Source: Neomegalonema sp.
GTDB taxonomy: Bacteria; Pseudomonadota; Alphaproteobacteria; Rhodobacterales; Rhodobacteraceae
Length of the DNA: 57,567 nt
Reading direction: 5' to 3'
Assembly: GCA_022760355.1 (NCBI GenBank)
Contig: JALEGB010000130.1
Location: 1 to 57,567, forward strand
Below, one piece after another: positions 1 to 9,486 of the stretch. A program made the translations under genes and the position numbers. Position 1 is the stretch's first letter. Each line of letters begins with the position of its first letter. The notes beneath the pieces are model-generated. The model made no database searches, was not told where the DNA came from, and saw only the letters and a program-made list of their open reading frames with translations.

Positions 1-1
1 A

Positions 2-352
2 GCCGCTAAGCCTAAGGCCAGCAAGAAGAAAAAAACGCCAACCAAGATCCTGAACTACTATTTCCGCGGCGGTAAGTTGGTGAAGAACTGCAATATGCGT
101 AGTGCGGCGCGGTATGTGTCGAGCGGGTTTAAAAAGGTGATGGCGGGCCGCGCCGCCGCCGATGCGATGCAAGATTGCGATTGCGCTGTGGAGGTTCGGG
201 TCACGAGCAAGACGATCGGCTTCCGCACGGAAGATCGCCGGTCGGTTTATCGGATTGCCGAGACGCTGCGGAAGGCTGACGCCGCCACTCCGGCTAAAAC
301 GTCGAAGACAAAGGCGAAGTCTGCGCCGGCGAAGGTTGCCCCCTTCGACTAG
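2..352 (+). CDS. 3' part of an unknown basic protein
   Basis: An open frame runs in from the left edge and stops at a TAG, so the start lies outside the window. The visible 116 residues begin with a Lys-rich stretch. They continue with a compact middle that has two cysteines close together (QDCDCAV) and end in an Ala/Lys/Pro-rich tail. I do not recognise the family. The Lys/Ala-rich flanks suggest a nucleic-acid-binding or nucleoid-associated role, but that is only inference from composition. A strong stem-loop starts at the stop codon, which supports this being a true gene end. Confidence 0.55.
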   Translation, partial: AAKPKASKKKKTPTKILNYYFRGGKLVKNCNMRSAARYVSSGFKKVMAGRAAADAMQDCDCAVEVRVTSKTIGFRTEDRRSVYRIAETLRKADAATPAKTSKTKAKSAPAKVAPFD

Positions 353-388
353 AGCTTGTTGATGTTTCACGGAACCATCAACAAGCTC
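352..388 (+). terminator. 13-bp stem-loop at the end of the first gene
   Basis: GAGCTTGTTGATG at 352-364 pairs perfectly with CATCAACAAGCTC at 376-388 around an 11-nt loop. It begins on the last base of the preceding stop codon. No T-run follows, so it may be a transcription terminator or a REP-like element that protects the transcript end. Confidence 0.5.
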
Positions 389-407
389 AAAGTCTCTGTT
401 TGGTCGC

Positions 408-476
408 GATTTGCGAGCCGTTAGATGGGTCCATCCAACTTCAAATCGCTCTAGGGTGCGAACTCATAAGTCTGGC
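408..476. repeat. Palindromic segment plus a repeat end shared with 21747
   Basis: GCGATTTG near 408 pairs with CAAATCGC near 442-449, and GATGG/CCATC sits between them, so this segment can also fold. Directly after it, 451-476 (CTAGGGTGCGAACTCATAA and the next seven bases) matches 21747-21772 at 25 of 26 positions. That marks it as an end of the dispersed palindromic repeat family in this window. Confidence 0.6.
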
Positions 477-510
477 TGAGCCAGCGTTCGGCAGGCGGCT
501 TTGGGGTGCG

Positions 511-1167
511 TCAGCGCTTGGTCAGAACGAAAAAGGTCACTTTCGCGCCAGTTAGAGGTGCGCCAGTGTCCGCCAGTTCTGCGGGCATTGCGTTCTCGAA
601 CGGCATGATCCGCACCGTCCGCCGCCCTGCGCTCTCGACAAACCAGCTGCGCACCGGCCGAATGAGGCCGCTGTCATATTTGGAGCGGAAGGTGAATAGG
701 CCGGGCGTCGGCTCATCCAGCATCACCGCCAGCTTCTCGCCGCTCACCTTACGGAATCGCAGCCGTCCGCCTGTGCGATCGATGACGCAAGCAAATGTGC
801 CGGAGCGATACAGATGGACGCCCGGAGAGCCAAGATAGTTCCAAATTGTACTGTAAACGGAGCAGCGATAGGCGCCGATCAAGGATTTAGCGGTGGTGCG
901 ACGCGGTTTTGCGGTCATCACGCGTAGGGCCGGGCGCCGCTCGGCTTTATCCTTATGCGAGGCGAGCAGAATCTGCCGCGCGAGCCGTTGGCGATAGGAA
1001 GTGACAATGTCCAGACGCGCGCGCGGTCCGAGGTCGGCGGTGGGCGACCGCGTCTCGCCATTCGCGCGGTTTGCGTCATGTACAGCGCCCCCCTGCCCAA
1101 AGGCCGAGCTGCTGAGCGCAAGCGCCGTCACCATCGCGCTGGCGGTAATCCATGTAGCTGGGCGCAT
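511..1167 (-). CDS. Secreted hypothetical protein, possibly DUF4893-like
   Basis: A 218-residue protein with a clear N-terminal signal peptide (hydrophobic residues about 6-24, AFGQ cleavage region). The C-terminal half has a paired-Cys pattern (GAYRCSVY ... FACVID) followed by a beta-rich stretch. This loosely resembles the DUF4893 proteins of alphaproteobacteria, but I cannot confirm that without a profile search. It lies 125 bp downstream of ftsQ on the same strand, where ftsA would be expected in a canonical dcw cluster. It could be co-transcribed, although the gap allows its own promoter. Probable location is the periplasm. Confidence 0.6.
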   Translation of the reverse strand: MRPATWITASAMVTALALSSSAFGQGGAVHDANRANGETRSPTADLGPRARLDIVTSYRQRLARQILLASHKDKAERRPALRVMTAKPRRTTAKSLIGAYRCSVYSTIWNYLGSPGVHLYRSGTFACVIDRTGGRLRFRKVSGEKLAVMLDEPTPGLFTFRSKYDSGLIRPVRSWFVESAGRRTVRIMPFENAMPAELADTGAPLTGAKVTFFVLTKR

Positions 1168-1292
1168 GTCTCGTCTCCCTTGCCCGATTTGACTGCGTCA
1201 AAGGTGCCGAGAGAGTTTGTCGGGAAGCGGGCGAGGATAAGGAACTGCCGGGCGCGGCGGGCCGTCGCCAGCTGGATTTATGAGTTCCCACC

Positions 1293-2231
1293 CTAGCCGG
1301 CTCGTCGCGCTTTCGGTTCGCTGATGTCGCGGAAGTCGATGACTTGAAAGCCATGTTTCATCAGATCGGTATCTTTCGCCCAGGTCAGAAACTGATCCAG
1401 AGCCGCTTTCGGCGCGTCTTCGGGCAACATGATGCGGGGGCCGTCGAGCAGCTCCAGGTCCCATCGGCGATCGCCAATCCGGGTCCAGCTCAACACTTTC
1501 ACCTTCGCAGCGCGGGCCTGGGCGCTGAAGGCGATAATCTCAGCGGCGGCCGTGTTTGCGCCCGGCCCGACGATCAAGGGCAGGCGCAGCAGCTGGTCCT
1601 TCTTCATCCCGCCGAATTTGCCCTTCGCGATGTCGAGATCATCGGCGATGACTGCGCCTGAGGCGTCGATCAGCGCAAGTTTCCCATCCCGTCGCCACAA
1701 GGCGTCCGGCGAACGCTCCGTCACTTTGATTTCAACAAGTTGCGGCGGCTTTGCGCGTACTTCGGCGGCGCGCACCCAGCCAATCGCTTCAATGCGCTCC
1801 CGCGCCGCATGGGCGTCGAAGCTTAGAGACGATGTCGATGCGTCGGAGATGCCAAGCGCAGCGATGATCTCCGCATCGGATACATGAGGCGCGTCATCGA
1901 TCGCGATCTTGCGGATAATAAAGTCCGGCCGCGAACTGAGGGTGCCGACCACACGGGTGTAGCCGTCAAGCAGGATCGAGCGGAGGTTGGGCGCGAGCAG
2001 CAGGGCGACGCCGAGCGCTGCGCCGGTTACAAGCGCCAGTGTCGACGGGGAGGGCCGCCGCAGCCGCGTCGCCGCGGCGGCGACTGCGCGTGACAGGCGG
2101 CCGGCGAAGGCGGGGCGCGGCGTTGAGAAGCGCAGCCGAAAGCGGCGCCGCCAGAAGGGCGCGCGCCCTGCCGTCTCGAACGAATCGGGCGTTGCGCGCG
2201 CGTCATGCTCTTCATCATGTTGGAACGTCAC
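1293..2231 (-). CDS. ftsQ: Cell division protein FtsQ
   Basis: FtsQ is a bitopic divisome protein that links early and late division proteins. The 312 residues show a basic cytoplasmic N-terminus, one transmembrane segment (about 63-81) and a POTRA domain from about 103 (FIIRKIAIDDAPHVSDAEI). The FtsQ C-terminal domain follows, including WVRAAEVRAKPP and VTERSPDALWRRDG. The GTG start at 2231 is preceded by a GGGAG/GGAG region. The gene lies 44 bp after ddl in the usual order, but neither ftsA nor ftsZ follows. Confidence 0.93.
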   Translation of the reverse strand: MTFQHDEEHDARATPDSFETAGRAPFWRRRFRLRFSTPRPAFAGRLSRAVAAAATRLRRPSPSTLALVTGAALGVALLLAPNLRSILLDGYTRVVGTLSSRPDFIIRKIAIDDAPHVSDAEIIAALGISDASTSSLSFDAHAARERIEAIGWVRAAEVRAKPPQLVEIKVTERSPDALWRRDGKLALIDASGAVIADDLDIAKGKFGGMKKDQLLRLPLIVGPGANTAAAEIIAFSAQARAAKVKVLSWTRIGDRRWDLELLDGPRIMLPEDAPKAALDQFLTWAKDTDLMKHGFQVIDFRDISEPKARRAG

Positions 2232-2275
2232 CGCTCCGCTCCCGCCCTAGCGCGCTTCGGCGTTGATGGTGAAGA

Positions 2276-3229
2276 TCAGCGTCCCACGGACGCGTCTTCC
2301 ACCAACCAAGCGACGAGCGCTTCAAAGGAGACGCCAACATGCTGCGCCTGTTCGGGGGACAGCGATGTCGGGGTCATTCCAGGCTGGCTGTTTAACTCCA
2401 GAATAGTTAGCTTTCCGTAAGCAGCGTCCGACGCCGATTCATCATATCGAAAGTCGGACCGGCTGAGGCCGCGGCATCCCAGCGCCTTGTGCGCTAAGGC
2501 GGCGGCCTGCAATGCGGCTTCCGTCGCCTCGGCCGGAATGTCGGCGGGCAAGATATGGCGGGAGCCGCCAGCCGCGTATTTCGCCGCATAATCATACCAG
2601 CCGGGGGAAATGATCTCAGTGACCGCTACGGGCGCATCGTCCAGCACGGAAACGGTGAGTTCGCGGCCTTTGAGATATCGCTCAACCATCCAGCTGCGAT
2701 GATCCCCTTCGGCCAGCTGCGGCGGGCTGTTTGCGCCCTCGGCGATGATATACACGTCAACGGAAGAGCCCTCCGCCACCGGTTTCGCGACATAGGGCGG
2801 CTCCAGCAGATGCGACGCCGATACGTCCGCGGCGGAGGCGACGATATGCTCGGCGACGGGCAGGCCGGCGGCGCTGAACAGCGCTTTCGAGCGGTGCTTA
2901 TCCATCGCGATCGCCGAGGACTGGACGCCGGAATGCGTGTAGGGCAGTCCCATCCATTCCAGCAGCCCCTGGACGACGCCATCCTCGCCAAAATTGCCAT
3001 GTAGCGCGTTGAACACCGCGTCCGCCGCCGCTTGGCTCAACTGCGCCGGCAGATCGCGCCCCGCATCGATTTCCACGACGTCATACCCAACCGCGCGGAG
3101 GGCGGCTGCGCATTGAGCGCCGGAAACGAGGCTGACCTCGCGCTCGGCGGACAGCCCCCCTTTGAGCACCGCGACGCGGCGAAATTTCCGCTCAGACAGC
3201 GGCAGCGGGGCGTATTTGGTCCAATCCAT
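2276..3229 (-). CDS. ddl: D-alanine--D-alanine ligase
   Basis: An ATP-grasp ligase that joins two D-alanines for peptidoglycan precursors. Recognisable motifs are [15 protein letters not shown] near the N-terminus, the AMDKHRSK region, [12 protein letters not shown] in the ATP-grasp fold, and the C-terminal metal-binding [19 protein letters not shown] place the start at the ATG at 3229, which gives 317 residues. An AGGA lies about 8 nt upstream of it, whereas the ATG at 3235 is too close to that site and 3250 is a TTG. It sits between murB and ftsQ in one minus-strand cluster. Confidence 0.93.
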   Translation of the reverse strand: MDWTKYAPLPLSERKFRRVAVLKGGLSAEREVSLVSGAQCAAALRAVGYDVVEIDAGRDLPAQLSQAAADAVFNALHGNFGEDGVVQGLLEWMGLPYTHSGVQSSAIAMDKHRSKALFSAAGLPVAEHIVASAADVSASHLLEPPYVAKPVAEGSSVDVYIIAEGANSPPQLAEGDHRSWMVERYLKGRELTVSVLDDAPVAVTEIISPGWYDYAAKYAAGGSRHILPADIPAEATEAALQAAALAHKALGCRGLSRSDFRYDESASDAAYGKLTILELNSQPGMTPTSLSPEQAQHVGVSFEALVAWLVEDASVGR

Positions 3230-3280
3230 GACCATTGTCCTTTTTATCAACGCGCCGGGCGACCGCGGACGCCGCCGGAT

Positions 3281-4255
3281 TTATGACTCGGCGGCCTCGT
3301 CCACGGGCGTGTCAGAGGAGGGCTTGCCGATCCGCTGGATTTCCCACTCAAGCATGACGCCCGAGTGCGCCTGCACGCGTCGGCGCACTTCCTCGCCAAG
3401 CCCCTCTAGATCCGCTGCGGTTGCGCCGCCGGCGTTGGTGAGGAAATTGGAGTGTTTTTCAGACATGATCGCGCCGCCGCGCGTCAGCCCCCGACAGCCG
3501 GCCTTATCGATCAACGCCCATGCTTTGAGCTCCATCGGATCGTCCGCCGCGCCGGTGGAGGAATAGCCGGCCGGGTTGCGGAAGGTGCTGCCGGCGGTGC
3601 GGTCTTTGACGGGCTGGGCCGCCGCGCGCTTGTCCATCAGCTCTTCCATCCTGGCGGCGATCGCCTCTGGCGCGTCTGCGCCGCCGCCACGAAGGCGAAC
3701 TTCCGTATAGATCAGATCGCGCGGCGCGCTGTCGCGATAGGCGAAGCCCATCTCGGGCGGCGTGAGTGTAACGCGTCGCCCATCTCGGGTTATCGCGTCA
3801 GCTTCGACAAAGATATCGGCAATATAGCGCCCATATGCGCCGGCGTTCATGCGCACGGCGCCGCCCATCGCGCCGGGAACGCCGCGGAGAAATTCAAGGC
3901 CGGCGATACCCGCCTGAGCCGCCGTTTGGGCGACTTTGGAGTCCAGGGCCGCGGCCCCGGCGCGGATGTCCAACCCCTCTGTTGTGATCTCGTTGAAGCC
4001 GCGGCCGAGCCGGATCACAACGCCCTCCACGCCGCCATCGCGAATGATCACATTTGAACCGACGCCGATCGGAGTGACGGGCACATCCTCAGGCGTTGCG
4101 GCAAGAAACGCTGCGAGATCATCCGCGTCCGCCGGCATGAACAAAATTTCGGCCGGGCCGCCGACTCTGAGCCAAGTGACGTTCGCCATCGGCGCCATCG
4201 GTGTTAAGCGGCCTCGGACCTCCGGCAATTTCTCGAGCAGCGCCTCAGCGTTCAT
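3281..4255 (-). CDS. murB: UDP-N-acetylenolpyruvoylglucosamine reductase MurB
   Basis: A flavoenzyme that reduces UDP-GlcNAc-enolpyruvate to UDP-MurNAc. The N-terminal FAD-binding part contains [13 protein letters not shown] and the glycine-rich [18 protein letters not shown]. The C-terminal half has AGSTFRNP, which carries the serine used in the second half-reaction, and ends with LEWEIQRIG. The frame is open to 4315, but the ATG at 4255 has a GGAAAGG/GAGGGG ribosome site and starts 14 bp after the permease stop, giving 324 residues. It is co-directional with ddl and murC. Confidence 0.93.
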   Translation of the reverse strand: MNAEALLEKLPEVRGRLTPMAPMANVTWLRVGGPAEILFMPADADDLAAFLAATPEDVPVTPIGVGSNVIIRDGGVEGVVIRLGRGFNEITTEGLDIRAGAAALDSKVAQTAAQAGIAGLEFLRGVPGAMGGAVRMNAGAYGRYIADIFVEADAITRDGRRVTLTPPEMGFAYRDSAPRDLIYTEVRLRGGGADAPEAIAARMEELMDKRAAAQPVKDRTAGSTFRNPAGYSSTGAADDPMELKAWALIDKAGCRGLTRGGAIMSEKHSNFLTNAGGATAADLEGLGEEVRRRVQAHSGVMLEWEIQRIGKPSSDTPVDEAAES

Positions 4256-4269
4256 CCCCTCAGCCTTTC

Positions 4270-5478
4270 CTACGCAAGCTCGGTCCAAACGCCGAGAATT
4301 GTGAGCCCGATACATATTGCGAGGCCGGCGATCGGCGCCCAGCCGGCGACACTAAATCCGTCGACAGGGGCGGGGTGTCGACGTTTGAGCACGATCAGCG
4401 CCAAGTTCATCACCGCAAACACCGCAAGGATCGCGAAAGTTGCGGTTTTGGCGAGCGCATCCACGGGCGCGGCTAAGGCGAGGGCGATGGCGAGCGCCGC
4501 GGCGAGCAATGTCGCCCGGACCGGGGTGCCGAAACGAGGATGGGTCTCATGCAGGAAGCGCAACAGTCGGGTCTGACGCCCGAGGCCGAACCCAATTCGC
4601 GCCGCCATAACCATCTGCGCCAGCACGCCATTGGCGGCGGCGAGGACGGCGATGATGGAAAAATGCGCCGCGCTTGCGCCGCTCGCGCGCTCCCACACCA
4701 AGGCCAACGGCGCGTCGCTCGCCGCAAGCGCTGCGGCGCCGACCGTGCGCACGGCGGCATAGGAAACCAACGCATAAAGCGCGCAGACCAGGATCAAAGC
4801 GGTGATGATCGCACGCGGCATCGTCCGGCCTGGGTCTTTGGTTTCCTCGGCCATATTCACCATATCTTCGAAGCCGATGAACGCGAAGAAGGCGAGGAAT
4901 ATCGCGGCGGAAAGGCCGGACATAGACCAACTTTCGCTGACGCTGACCGGCGCAGGGTCGGAGAGAAGACCGGCGCTGATAATCAGCAGCAAACCGGCAA
5001 GTTCGGCGATGGTGAAGAGCGCCGCCAGCGCGAGCGATTCGAGCACCCCGACAATCGCGGCGCCGCAGAGGAGCAGCCCAAGCCCGATGATGAGCGCAGG
5101 TTTGGGCAAGTCGATGAGCGCGCTGAGATAGCCGGCGCCGCCGCGTAACACCGCGGCGCCGGTTAGCAGCCCGAGCAGCGCCACAGTCCCTCCGATGATC
5201 AAGGCGAAGCTGGTCGAGCCAAACGCCGCTTTCGCATAGGCCGCTTCGCCGGCGCTTTCCGGAGCGCGCACGGCGAGCTCCGAAAAACTGAGAGCGGTGA
5301 AAGCTGCGGCGAGGCCGGCGAGCAGAAAGGCCCAAGGGGTGGCCCTACCGGCCTCCTGCGCAACTTCGCCCACCAGCACATAGATGCCGGCGCCGACCAT
5401 AACGCCGACGCCATAGAGCGTCAGAAGCCAAAATCCAATTCGCCGCTTTAAGGCCGGCTTTCCATTGTTCTGGCTCAT
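4270..5478 (-). CDS. APC-superfamily amino-acid permease
   Basis: A 402-residue polytopic membrane protein with about 11-12 hydrophobic segments. It opens with the typical APC motif in transmembrane helix 1 ([18 protein letters not shown]) and has the [13 protein letters not shown] and RTMPRAI motifs of the CAT/basic amino-acid transporter branch. Substrate cannot be read from sequence. It starts 19 bp after the murC stop with a GGAGG site and ends 14 bp before murB, so it is almost certainly translated from the same mRNA as the cell-wall genes. That placement is unusual. Confidence 0.9.
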   Translation of the reverse strand: MSQNNGKPALKRRIGFWLLTLYGVGVMVGAGIYVLVGEVAQEAGRATPWAFLLAGLAAAFTALSFSELAVRAPESAGEAAYAKAAFGSTSFALIIGGTVALLGLLTGAAVLRGGAGYLSALIDLPKPALIIGLGLLLCGAAIVGVLESLALAALFTIAELAGLLLIISAGLLSDPAPVSVSESWSMSGLSAAIFLAFFAFIGFEDMVNMAEETKDPGRTMPRAIITALILVCALYALVSYAAVRTVGAAALAASDAPLALVWERASGASAAHFSIIAVLAAANGVLAQMVMAARIGFGLGRQTRLLRFLHETHPRFGTPVRATLLAAALAIALALAAPVDALAKTATFAILAVFAVMNLALIVLKRRHPAPVDGFSVAGWAPIAGLAICIGLTILGVWTELA

Positions 5479-5497
5479 CTATTGCGCCTCCACGCGG

Positions 5498-6931
5498 TTA
5501 GGACGGATCGCCGGCCTTAAGCGCAGCCTCAAGCCCGTTCGCCCAGCGCGTGATGTCGCCGGCGCCGAGGCACATGACAAGATCGCCTTCCTTCGCATTG
5601 GCGCGCACAAAAGCGGGCAGATCTTCTTGGCCGGCGAGCGCGGTGACATTGCGGTGCCCATGTGCGCGGAGCCCCTCGACCAGCGTGTCGCGGTCAAATC
5701 CGGGGATCGGCTGCTCGCCCGCTGCGAATACCGGCGAGATGGCCACGAAATCCGCATTGTTGAAGCAGCTGCAGAAATCGTCGAATAGATCCTGAAGGCG
5801 CGAATATCGGTGCGGCTGATGCACGGCGATGACCCGGCCGCCGCCCTTGCGCACGCTTTCACGCGCGGCCTTCAGCACCGCGGAGATTTCAACCGGATGG
5901 TGCCCGTAATCGTCGATAATGTTGGCGCCGTTCCAGCTGCCGACCTTTGTGAAGCGCCGCTTGACGCCTTTGAACTCGGCCAACGCCTTTACGATTGAGC
6001 TGGGGCCAATATTCAGCTGGCGCGCCACCGCGATGGCGGCGAGGCTGTTGAGCACATTGTGCTCGCCCGGCATCGGCAGGGTCAGCCCTTCGATTTTCAG
6101 CTCCGGCTCCTCAAAGCGGGAGCGGATCTCAACATCGAAGGTGCAGGAGCCGTTCTCGAAGCTAAGCCGGCGGCCGCGCACATCCGCTTGTGGAGAGAAG
6201 CCGTAGGTGACGATACGGCGATCGCGGATCCGGCCGATCAGCGTCTGAACTTCCGGATGGTCAATGCAGCAGACGCCGGCGCCGTAGAACGGCGTGTTTT
6301 CGACGAATGTTTTGAACGCCGCGCGCAGGCTGTCGAAGGAGCCGTAATGCTCCATATGCTCGGGGTCGATGTTGGTCACCACGGCGATCGTCGCAGGCAA
6401 TTTAACGAAGGTGCCGTCTGATTCGTCCGCTTCAACGACCATCCAGTCTCCTTCGCCGAGACGCGCGTTGGAGCCGTAGCTGTGGATCACGCCGCCATTT
6501 ATGACGGTCGGGTCAACCCCGCCGGCGTCCAGCAGGGCGGCGATCATCGAGGTGGTTGTGGTTTTGCCGTGGGTGCCCGCTACGGCGACGTTCCATTTCA
6601 GCCGCATCAGCTCGGCCAGCATCTCGGCGCGCCGCACGATTGGAAGGTTCAGCGCGCGGGCCGCGGCGAGCTCCGGATTATCGTCCTTAATGGCCGACGA
6701 GACCACAACAACGCGGGCGCGGGCCAGGTTGGCCGCTTGCTGGCCGATGAAAATTCGTGCGCCCAGGCTGCGCAGCCGCTCGAGAATCGGGCCCTCTTTC
6801 AGATCTGAGCCTTGCACTGAGTGGCCAAGATTGAGCATGACCTCAGCAATGCCGCTCATTCCGATGCCGCCGATTCCGACAAAATGGATGGCGCCGATAT
6901 CGAGCGGCAAGGCGGTCGAGGGTAGTGGCAT
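5498..6931 (-). CDS. murC: UDP-N-acetylmuramate--L-alanine ligase MurC
   Basis: Cytoplasmic Mur ligase that adds the first amino acid of the peptidoglycan stem peptide. It shows the N-terminal Rossmann motif [14 protein letters not shown] (about 17-30), the ATP-binding [10 protein letters not shown] (118-127), the EADESD metal and substrate region, the PGEHNVLN motif, and [10 protein letters not shown] and HQPHRYSR in the C-terminal domain. The frame is open to 7045. I favour the ATG at 6931 (477 residues) because GGAG precedes it by about 8 nt and the length fits the family. It is the first gene of the murC-permease-murB-ddl-ftsQ run. murG is not adjacent. Confidence 0.95.
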   Translation of the reverse strand: MPLPSTALPLDIGAIHFVGIGGIGMSGIAEVMLNLGHSVQGSDLKEGPILERLRSLGARIFIGQQAANLARARVVVVSSAIKDDNPELAAARALNLPIVRRAEMLAELMRLKWNVAVAGTHGKTTTTSMIAALLDAGGVDPTVINGGVIHSYGSNARLGEGDWMVVEADESDGTFVKLPATIAVVTNIDPEHMEHYGSFDSLRAAFKTFVENTPFYGAGVCCIDHPEVQTLIGRIRDRRIVTYGFSPQADVRGRRLSFENGSCTFDVEIRSRFEEPELKIEGLTLPMPGEHNVLNSLAAIAVARQLNIGPSSIVKALAEFKGVKRRFTKVGSWNGANIIDDYGHHPVEISAVLKAARESVRKGGGRVIAVHQPHRYSRLQDLFDDFCSCFNNADFVAISPVFAAGEQPIPGFDRDTLVEGLRAHGHRNVTALAGQEDLPAFVRANAKEGDLVMCLGAGDITRWANGLEAALKAGDPS

Positions 6932-7104
6932 GCGGCGATCTCCAAATTGGCGCGCAGGTGGGGCGGCCCGGCGCGACAGTGCCGCTCGGGACGCGGTGCG
7001 CGCGTTTTTAAGGGCTTGCGCGTCGGATGTGAACGCCGGATCCATCTGATGTGCTTATCCGTTGGCGAAGCCGAGTTGAGCAACTGTTTCATGGAGAAGG
7101 CGTC

Positions 7105-7932
7105 ATGAGTCTGACGAGTTTGGCCCGGAGAAGCGGCGGGATCGCGGCGGCGGCCTTAATCCTGGGCGGCGCAGTGGCGGCTCCGGCGGCGCTTAGCGAG
7201 GAAGCGCGGGGCGCGTGGCCCGCCGGCGCGTATATGACGCTCGCCCCGGTCGCGGCGCCTGTCAGCGTGTTGGAGCAGGATGCGGTGGTTTGGCTCAACG
7301 CGAAGCTGGCCCTGCGCACGCGGGATGAGAAGGTGGAGCTGCGCGCGAAGGCGCAGATCGATCTTGAGGAGGTCGGCGCAGCTGCGGCGAAGGGGCTGAC
7401 GCGGCTATGGAAGCGTGAAAAATGCGGCGATCAGTTTTCAACCGCGAACGCGACGGTTGAACCTGCGCCGTCGGGGGACGCCGCGCGGGTGTCGTTTGAC
7501 GTGACTTATTCGCGCAAGCAGTGCGCGATCGGCCATAGCGATCTGTTCAAGGCGAAAGCTCGGGCGATGATCGATGTTCGGCTGAGCATCCGCGACAAGC
7601 GACCTATTCTGGTCGCAAAGCTGCTGGAAAAGGGGTTCGAGCCGCGGGTCGAGCTGCTGGGCGGTCTTTCGATCGGCGGCGTGAGTGAGAAAGAGGCGCG
7701 CGGCTTGATGGTGGCGGTGCTGCAGACCTTGCTGGACCGCGAGGTTGAGAAGGCGAACAAGAAGATCGCCACCGCTTTGGCGGACGCGCCGGTGGAGATT
7801 GGCGTTCTTGAGGCGCAGATCAAAAAAGGCGACGACGGTGCGCTGGCCCTTTCTGTAGAGGCGGAGGCGGTTGCGGCGGCGGATGCGATCGATGAGTTTA
7901 TCGACGCCGCCATGACCCGCGGCTTCGATTGA
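7105..7932 (+). CDS. Secreted hypothetical protein
   Basis: A 275-residue protein of unknown family with a signal peptide (RRSGG then a hydrophobic stretch, cleavage near APAALS). The mature part is charged and beta/alpha mixed. Two cysteines (KCGDQF and KQCAIG) could form a disulphide. The C-terminus contains an amphipathic Lys/Glu-rich helix (DREVEKANKKIATALADAP). The ATG at 7105 is chosen because GGAGAAGG lies just upstream; the frame itself extends to 7051. It diverges from murC and precedes a small membrane protein. Probably periplasmic; function unknown. Confidence 0.65.
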   Translation: MSLTSLARRSGGIAAAALILGGAVAAPAALSEEARGAWPAGAYMTLAPVAAPVSVLEQDAVVWLNAKLALRTRDEKVELRAKAQIDLEEVGAAAAKGLTRLWKREKCGDQFSTANATVEPAPSGDAARVSFDVTYSRKQCAIGHSDLFKAKARAMIDVRLSIRDKRPILVAKLLEKGFEPRVELLGGLSIGGVSEKEARGLMVAVLQTLLDREVEKANKKIATALADAPVEIGVLEAQIKKGDDGALALSVEAEAVAAADAIDEFIDAAMTRGFD

Positions 7933-7943
7933 AGCGCTGCTGC

Positions 7944-7963
7944 TGAATGGGTTTCGACCCTAG
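7944..7963. repeat. Solo end of the dispersed palindromic repeat
   Basis: TGAATGGGTTTCGACCCTAG here is identical to the right end of the element at 21747-21814 and differs by one base from that at 13670-13841. The rest of the element is absent. Its last bases run directly into the AGGGGAG ribosome-binding site of the next gene. Confidence 0.7.
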
Positions 7964-7975
7964 GGGAGAATGAAA

Positions 7976-8359
7976 ATGAAGTGGCGTTACTACCTATTTT
8001 TGATCATCGCGATCATCTGCTTTGGCGTCTATTTCTATGTGAATAAGAAATATGCAGGCGACAAGCAGGCGGTCGAAGCAACAGTGCTGGCTGAAGTTGA
8101 GAAAAAAGCCGGCGCCGCGGTAGCGTGTAAAAAAGAAGGCGCCGAAATTAAATGCGATCCTGCGGGCGGGCGGGCGCGTTCCTTTACGGTTGCCGAATCT
8201 GAAACCCTCACCAAGGCTATTCAAGCGGGTGAAGCGGAACTTTCGCGCGCGCAACAGTTTGAGCTGATCGGGCTCGCCGGCTCCATCTGCGGCATTCTTT
8301 CCTTTGTCGTGCAGATGTTTATTTGGGCCGGCGCTGCTTTTCGTCGACGGGACGGGTAG
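7976..8359 (+). CDS. Small two-helix membrane protein, unknown
   Basis: A protein of about 127 residues with an N-terminal transmembrane helix (RYYLFLIIAIICFGVYFYV), a Lys/Glu-rich exposed middle containing two cysteines (VACKKEG ... IKCDPAGG), and a second hydrophobic segment near the C-terminus (GLAGSICGILSFVVQMFIW). I do not recognise the family. The ATG at 7976 sits about 8 nt from GGGGAG and is preferred to the ATG at 7970, which is too close. It may be co-transcribed with the secreted protein upstream. Two stem-loops follow. Confidence 0.6.
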   Translation: MKWRYYLFLIIAIICFGVYFYVNKKYAGDKQAVEATVLAEVEKKAGAAVACKKEGAEIKCDPAGGRARSFTVAESETLTKAIQAGEAELSRAQQFELIGLAGSICGILSFVVQMFIWAGAAFRRRDG

Positions 8360-8384
8360 TGGGGTGAGACGAGAGACCGTCGCT

Positions 8385-8443
8385 CTGGGCGCGTGATCCG
8401 CGCCCAGTTGCGTTGCGAAGGCGGCGCTTCAACGCCGCCTTCG
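8385..8443. terminator. Double stem-loop between convergent genes
   Basis: Two perfect hairpins lie in tandem. CTGGGCGCG/CGCGCCCAG is at 8385-8407, and CGAAGGCGGCG/CGCCGCCTTCG is at 8416-8443 with a 6-nt loop. They fill the gap between a plus-strand and a minus-strand gene end, so they probably act as a bidirectional terminator, although neither has a long T-run. Confidence 0.65.
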
Positions 8444-8444
8444 G

Positions 8445-9431
8445 TTAGATCGCCACCCAATCGCCCGACTCGCCGGCTTCGAACGCCGCGTCAATCACGC
8501 GCTGGTTCGCCTTGGAGCTTTCGAGGGTGAACAAGCCGTTGGCGTCGCCCTGAGTGGCGCGAACAAAGGCTTCGACCTGGAGGCGGTACTGATCAATCGA
8601 GGTGAAGCTGAACGTTTCGCTTCGCTCATGGTTCGTGTCATGCAGATGAACCAGCGCCGAGCCGTAGACATTGGTGTTGAATGGGGTTTCCAACTCAATG
8701 AACCCGTTGTCGCCATGGAATGTCATGCGCTGACGCTTGGCCATTTGTGTCGAGCAATAGAAGTTGAGATCGAAATCCGCAAACTCAGCATGGACGCTGG
8801 CGTACCGGTCCGTGCCGAATTCGGCGTCGCGCTCAACCCTGGCGCGAAGGCGGAGTGGCTCAGATCCCGTTGCGAAGCGGGTGGTGACGGTTGGGTACAC
8901 TCCGATATCGCGCAGTCCGCCGCCGCCGAGCTCCTTCTGGTTGCGGGTGCTGCCCGGATCCAGATTGCGATAGGTGAAAGCGCCTTGGACATGGCGCAGC
9001 TGACCGATCGTGCCCGCCGCGATAAGATCGCGCACCTTAGCCCATTGCGGATGGTAGGTGACCATAAACGCTTCGGACAGGACCAGGCCAGAGGCGTCTC
9101 GCGCCGTGATCAGCTGGTCAATATCCTGAGCGCGCAGCGCAATCGGCTTCTCACACAGCACATGTTTGCCGGCCTTGACCGCTTTCAACGACCATTCGAC
9201 ATGATGCGCCGTGGGCACAGGAATGTAGACGCCGTCTACAACATCCGACGCCAGCATCGCGTCGTAGCTGTCAAAGGCGTGCGGGACGCCAAATTGCGTC
9301 GCTGCGCTCGCCAGACGCTCGGCGGACATGCTGGCGATTGCGGTCGCGACGCCATTGTCGGACGCCGCGATGGCGGGCAGGAGGAAATTACGCGCGATTG
9401 GCGCGGTGGATAGAACGCCCCAGCGAAACAT
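8445..9431 (-). CDS. Gfo/Idh/MocA-family NAD(P)-dependent oxidoreductase
   Basis: A 328-residue dehydrogenase with an N-terminal Rossmann domain (RWGVLSTAPIARNFLLPA) and the family signature CEKPIA at about 93-98. A C-terminal alpha/beta domain contains the GGGLRDIGVYP motif. Close relatives include D-xylose dehydrogenases and dihydrodiol dehydrogenases; the actual sugar or polyol substrate cannot be fixed here. It follows a cupin gene by 55 bp on the same strand, which suggests a two-gene unit. It ends against a strong hairpin shared with the opposite strand. Confidence 0.88.
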   Translation of the reverse strand: MFRWGVLSTAPIARNFLLPAIAASDNGVATAIASMSAERLASAATQFGVPHAFDSYDAMLASDVVDGVYIPVPTAHHVEWSLKAVKAGKHVLCEKPIALRAQDIDQLITARDASGLVLSEAFMVTYHPQWAKVRDLIAAGTIGQLRHVQGAFTYRNLDPGSTRNQKELGGGGLRDIGVYPTVTTRFATGSEPLRLRARVERDAEFGTDRYASVHAEFADFDLNFYCSTQMAKRQRMTFHGDNGFIELETPFNTNVYGSALVHLHDTNHERSETFSFTSIDQYRLQVEAFVRATQGDANGLFTLESSKANQRVIDAAFEAGESGDWVAI

Positions 9432-9486
9432 AGACGTCTCTCATTTAATCGGTTTAGGCGTTCATATCGGGTGTTGGCCGTGGGGG

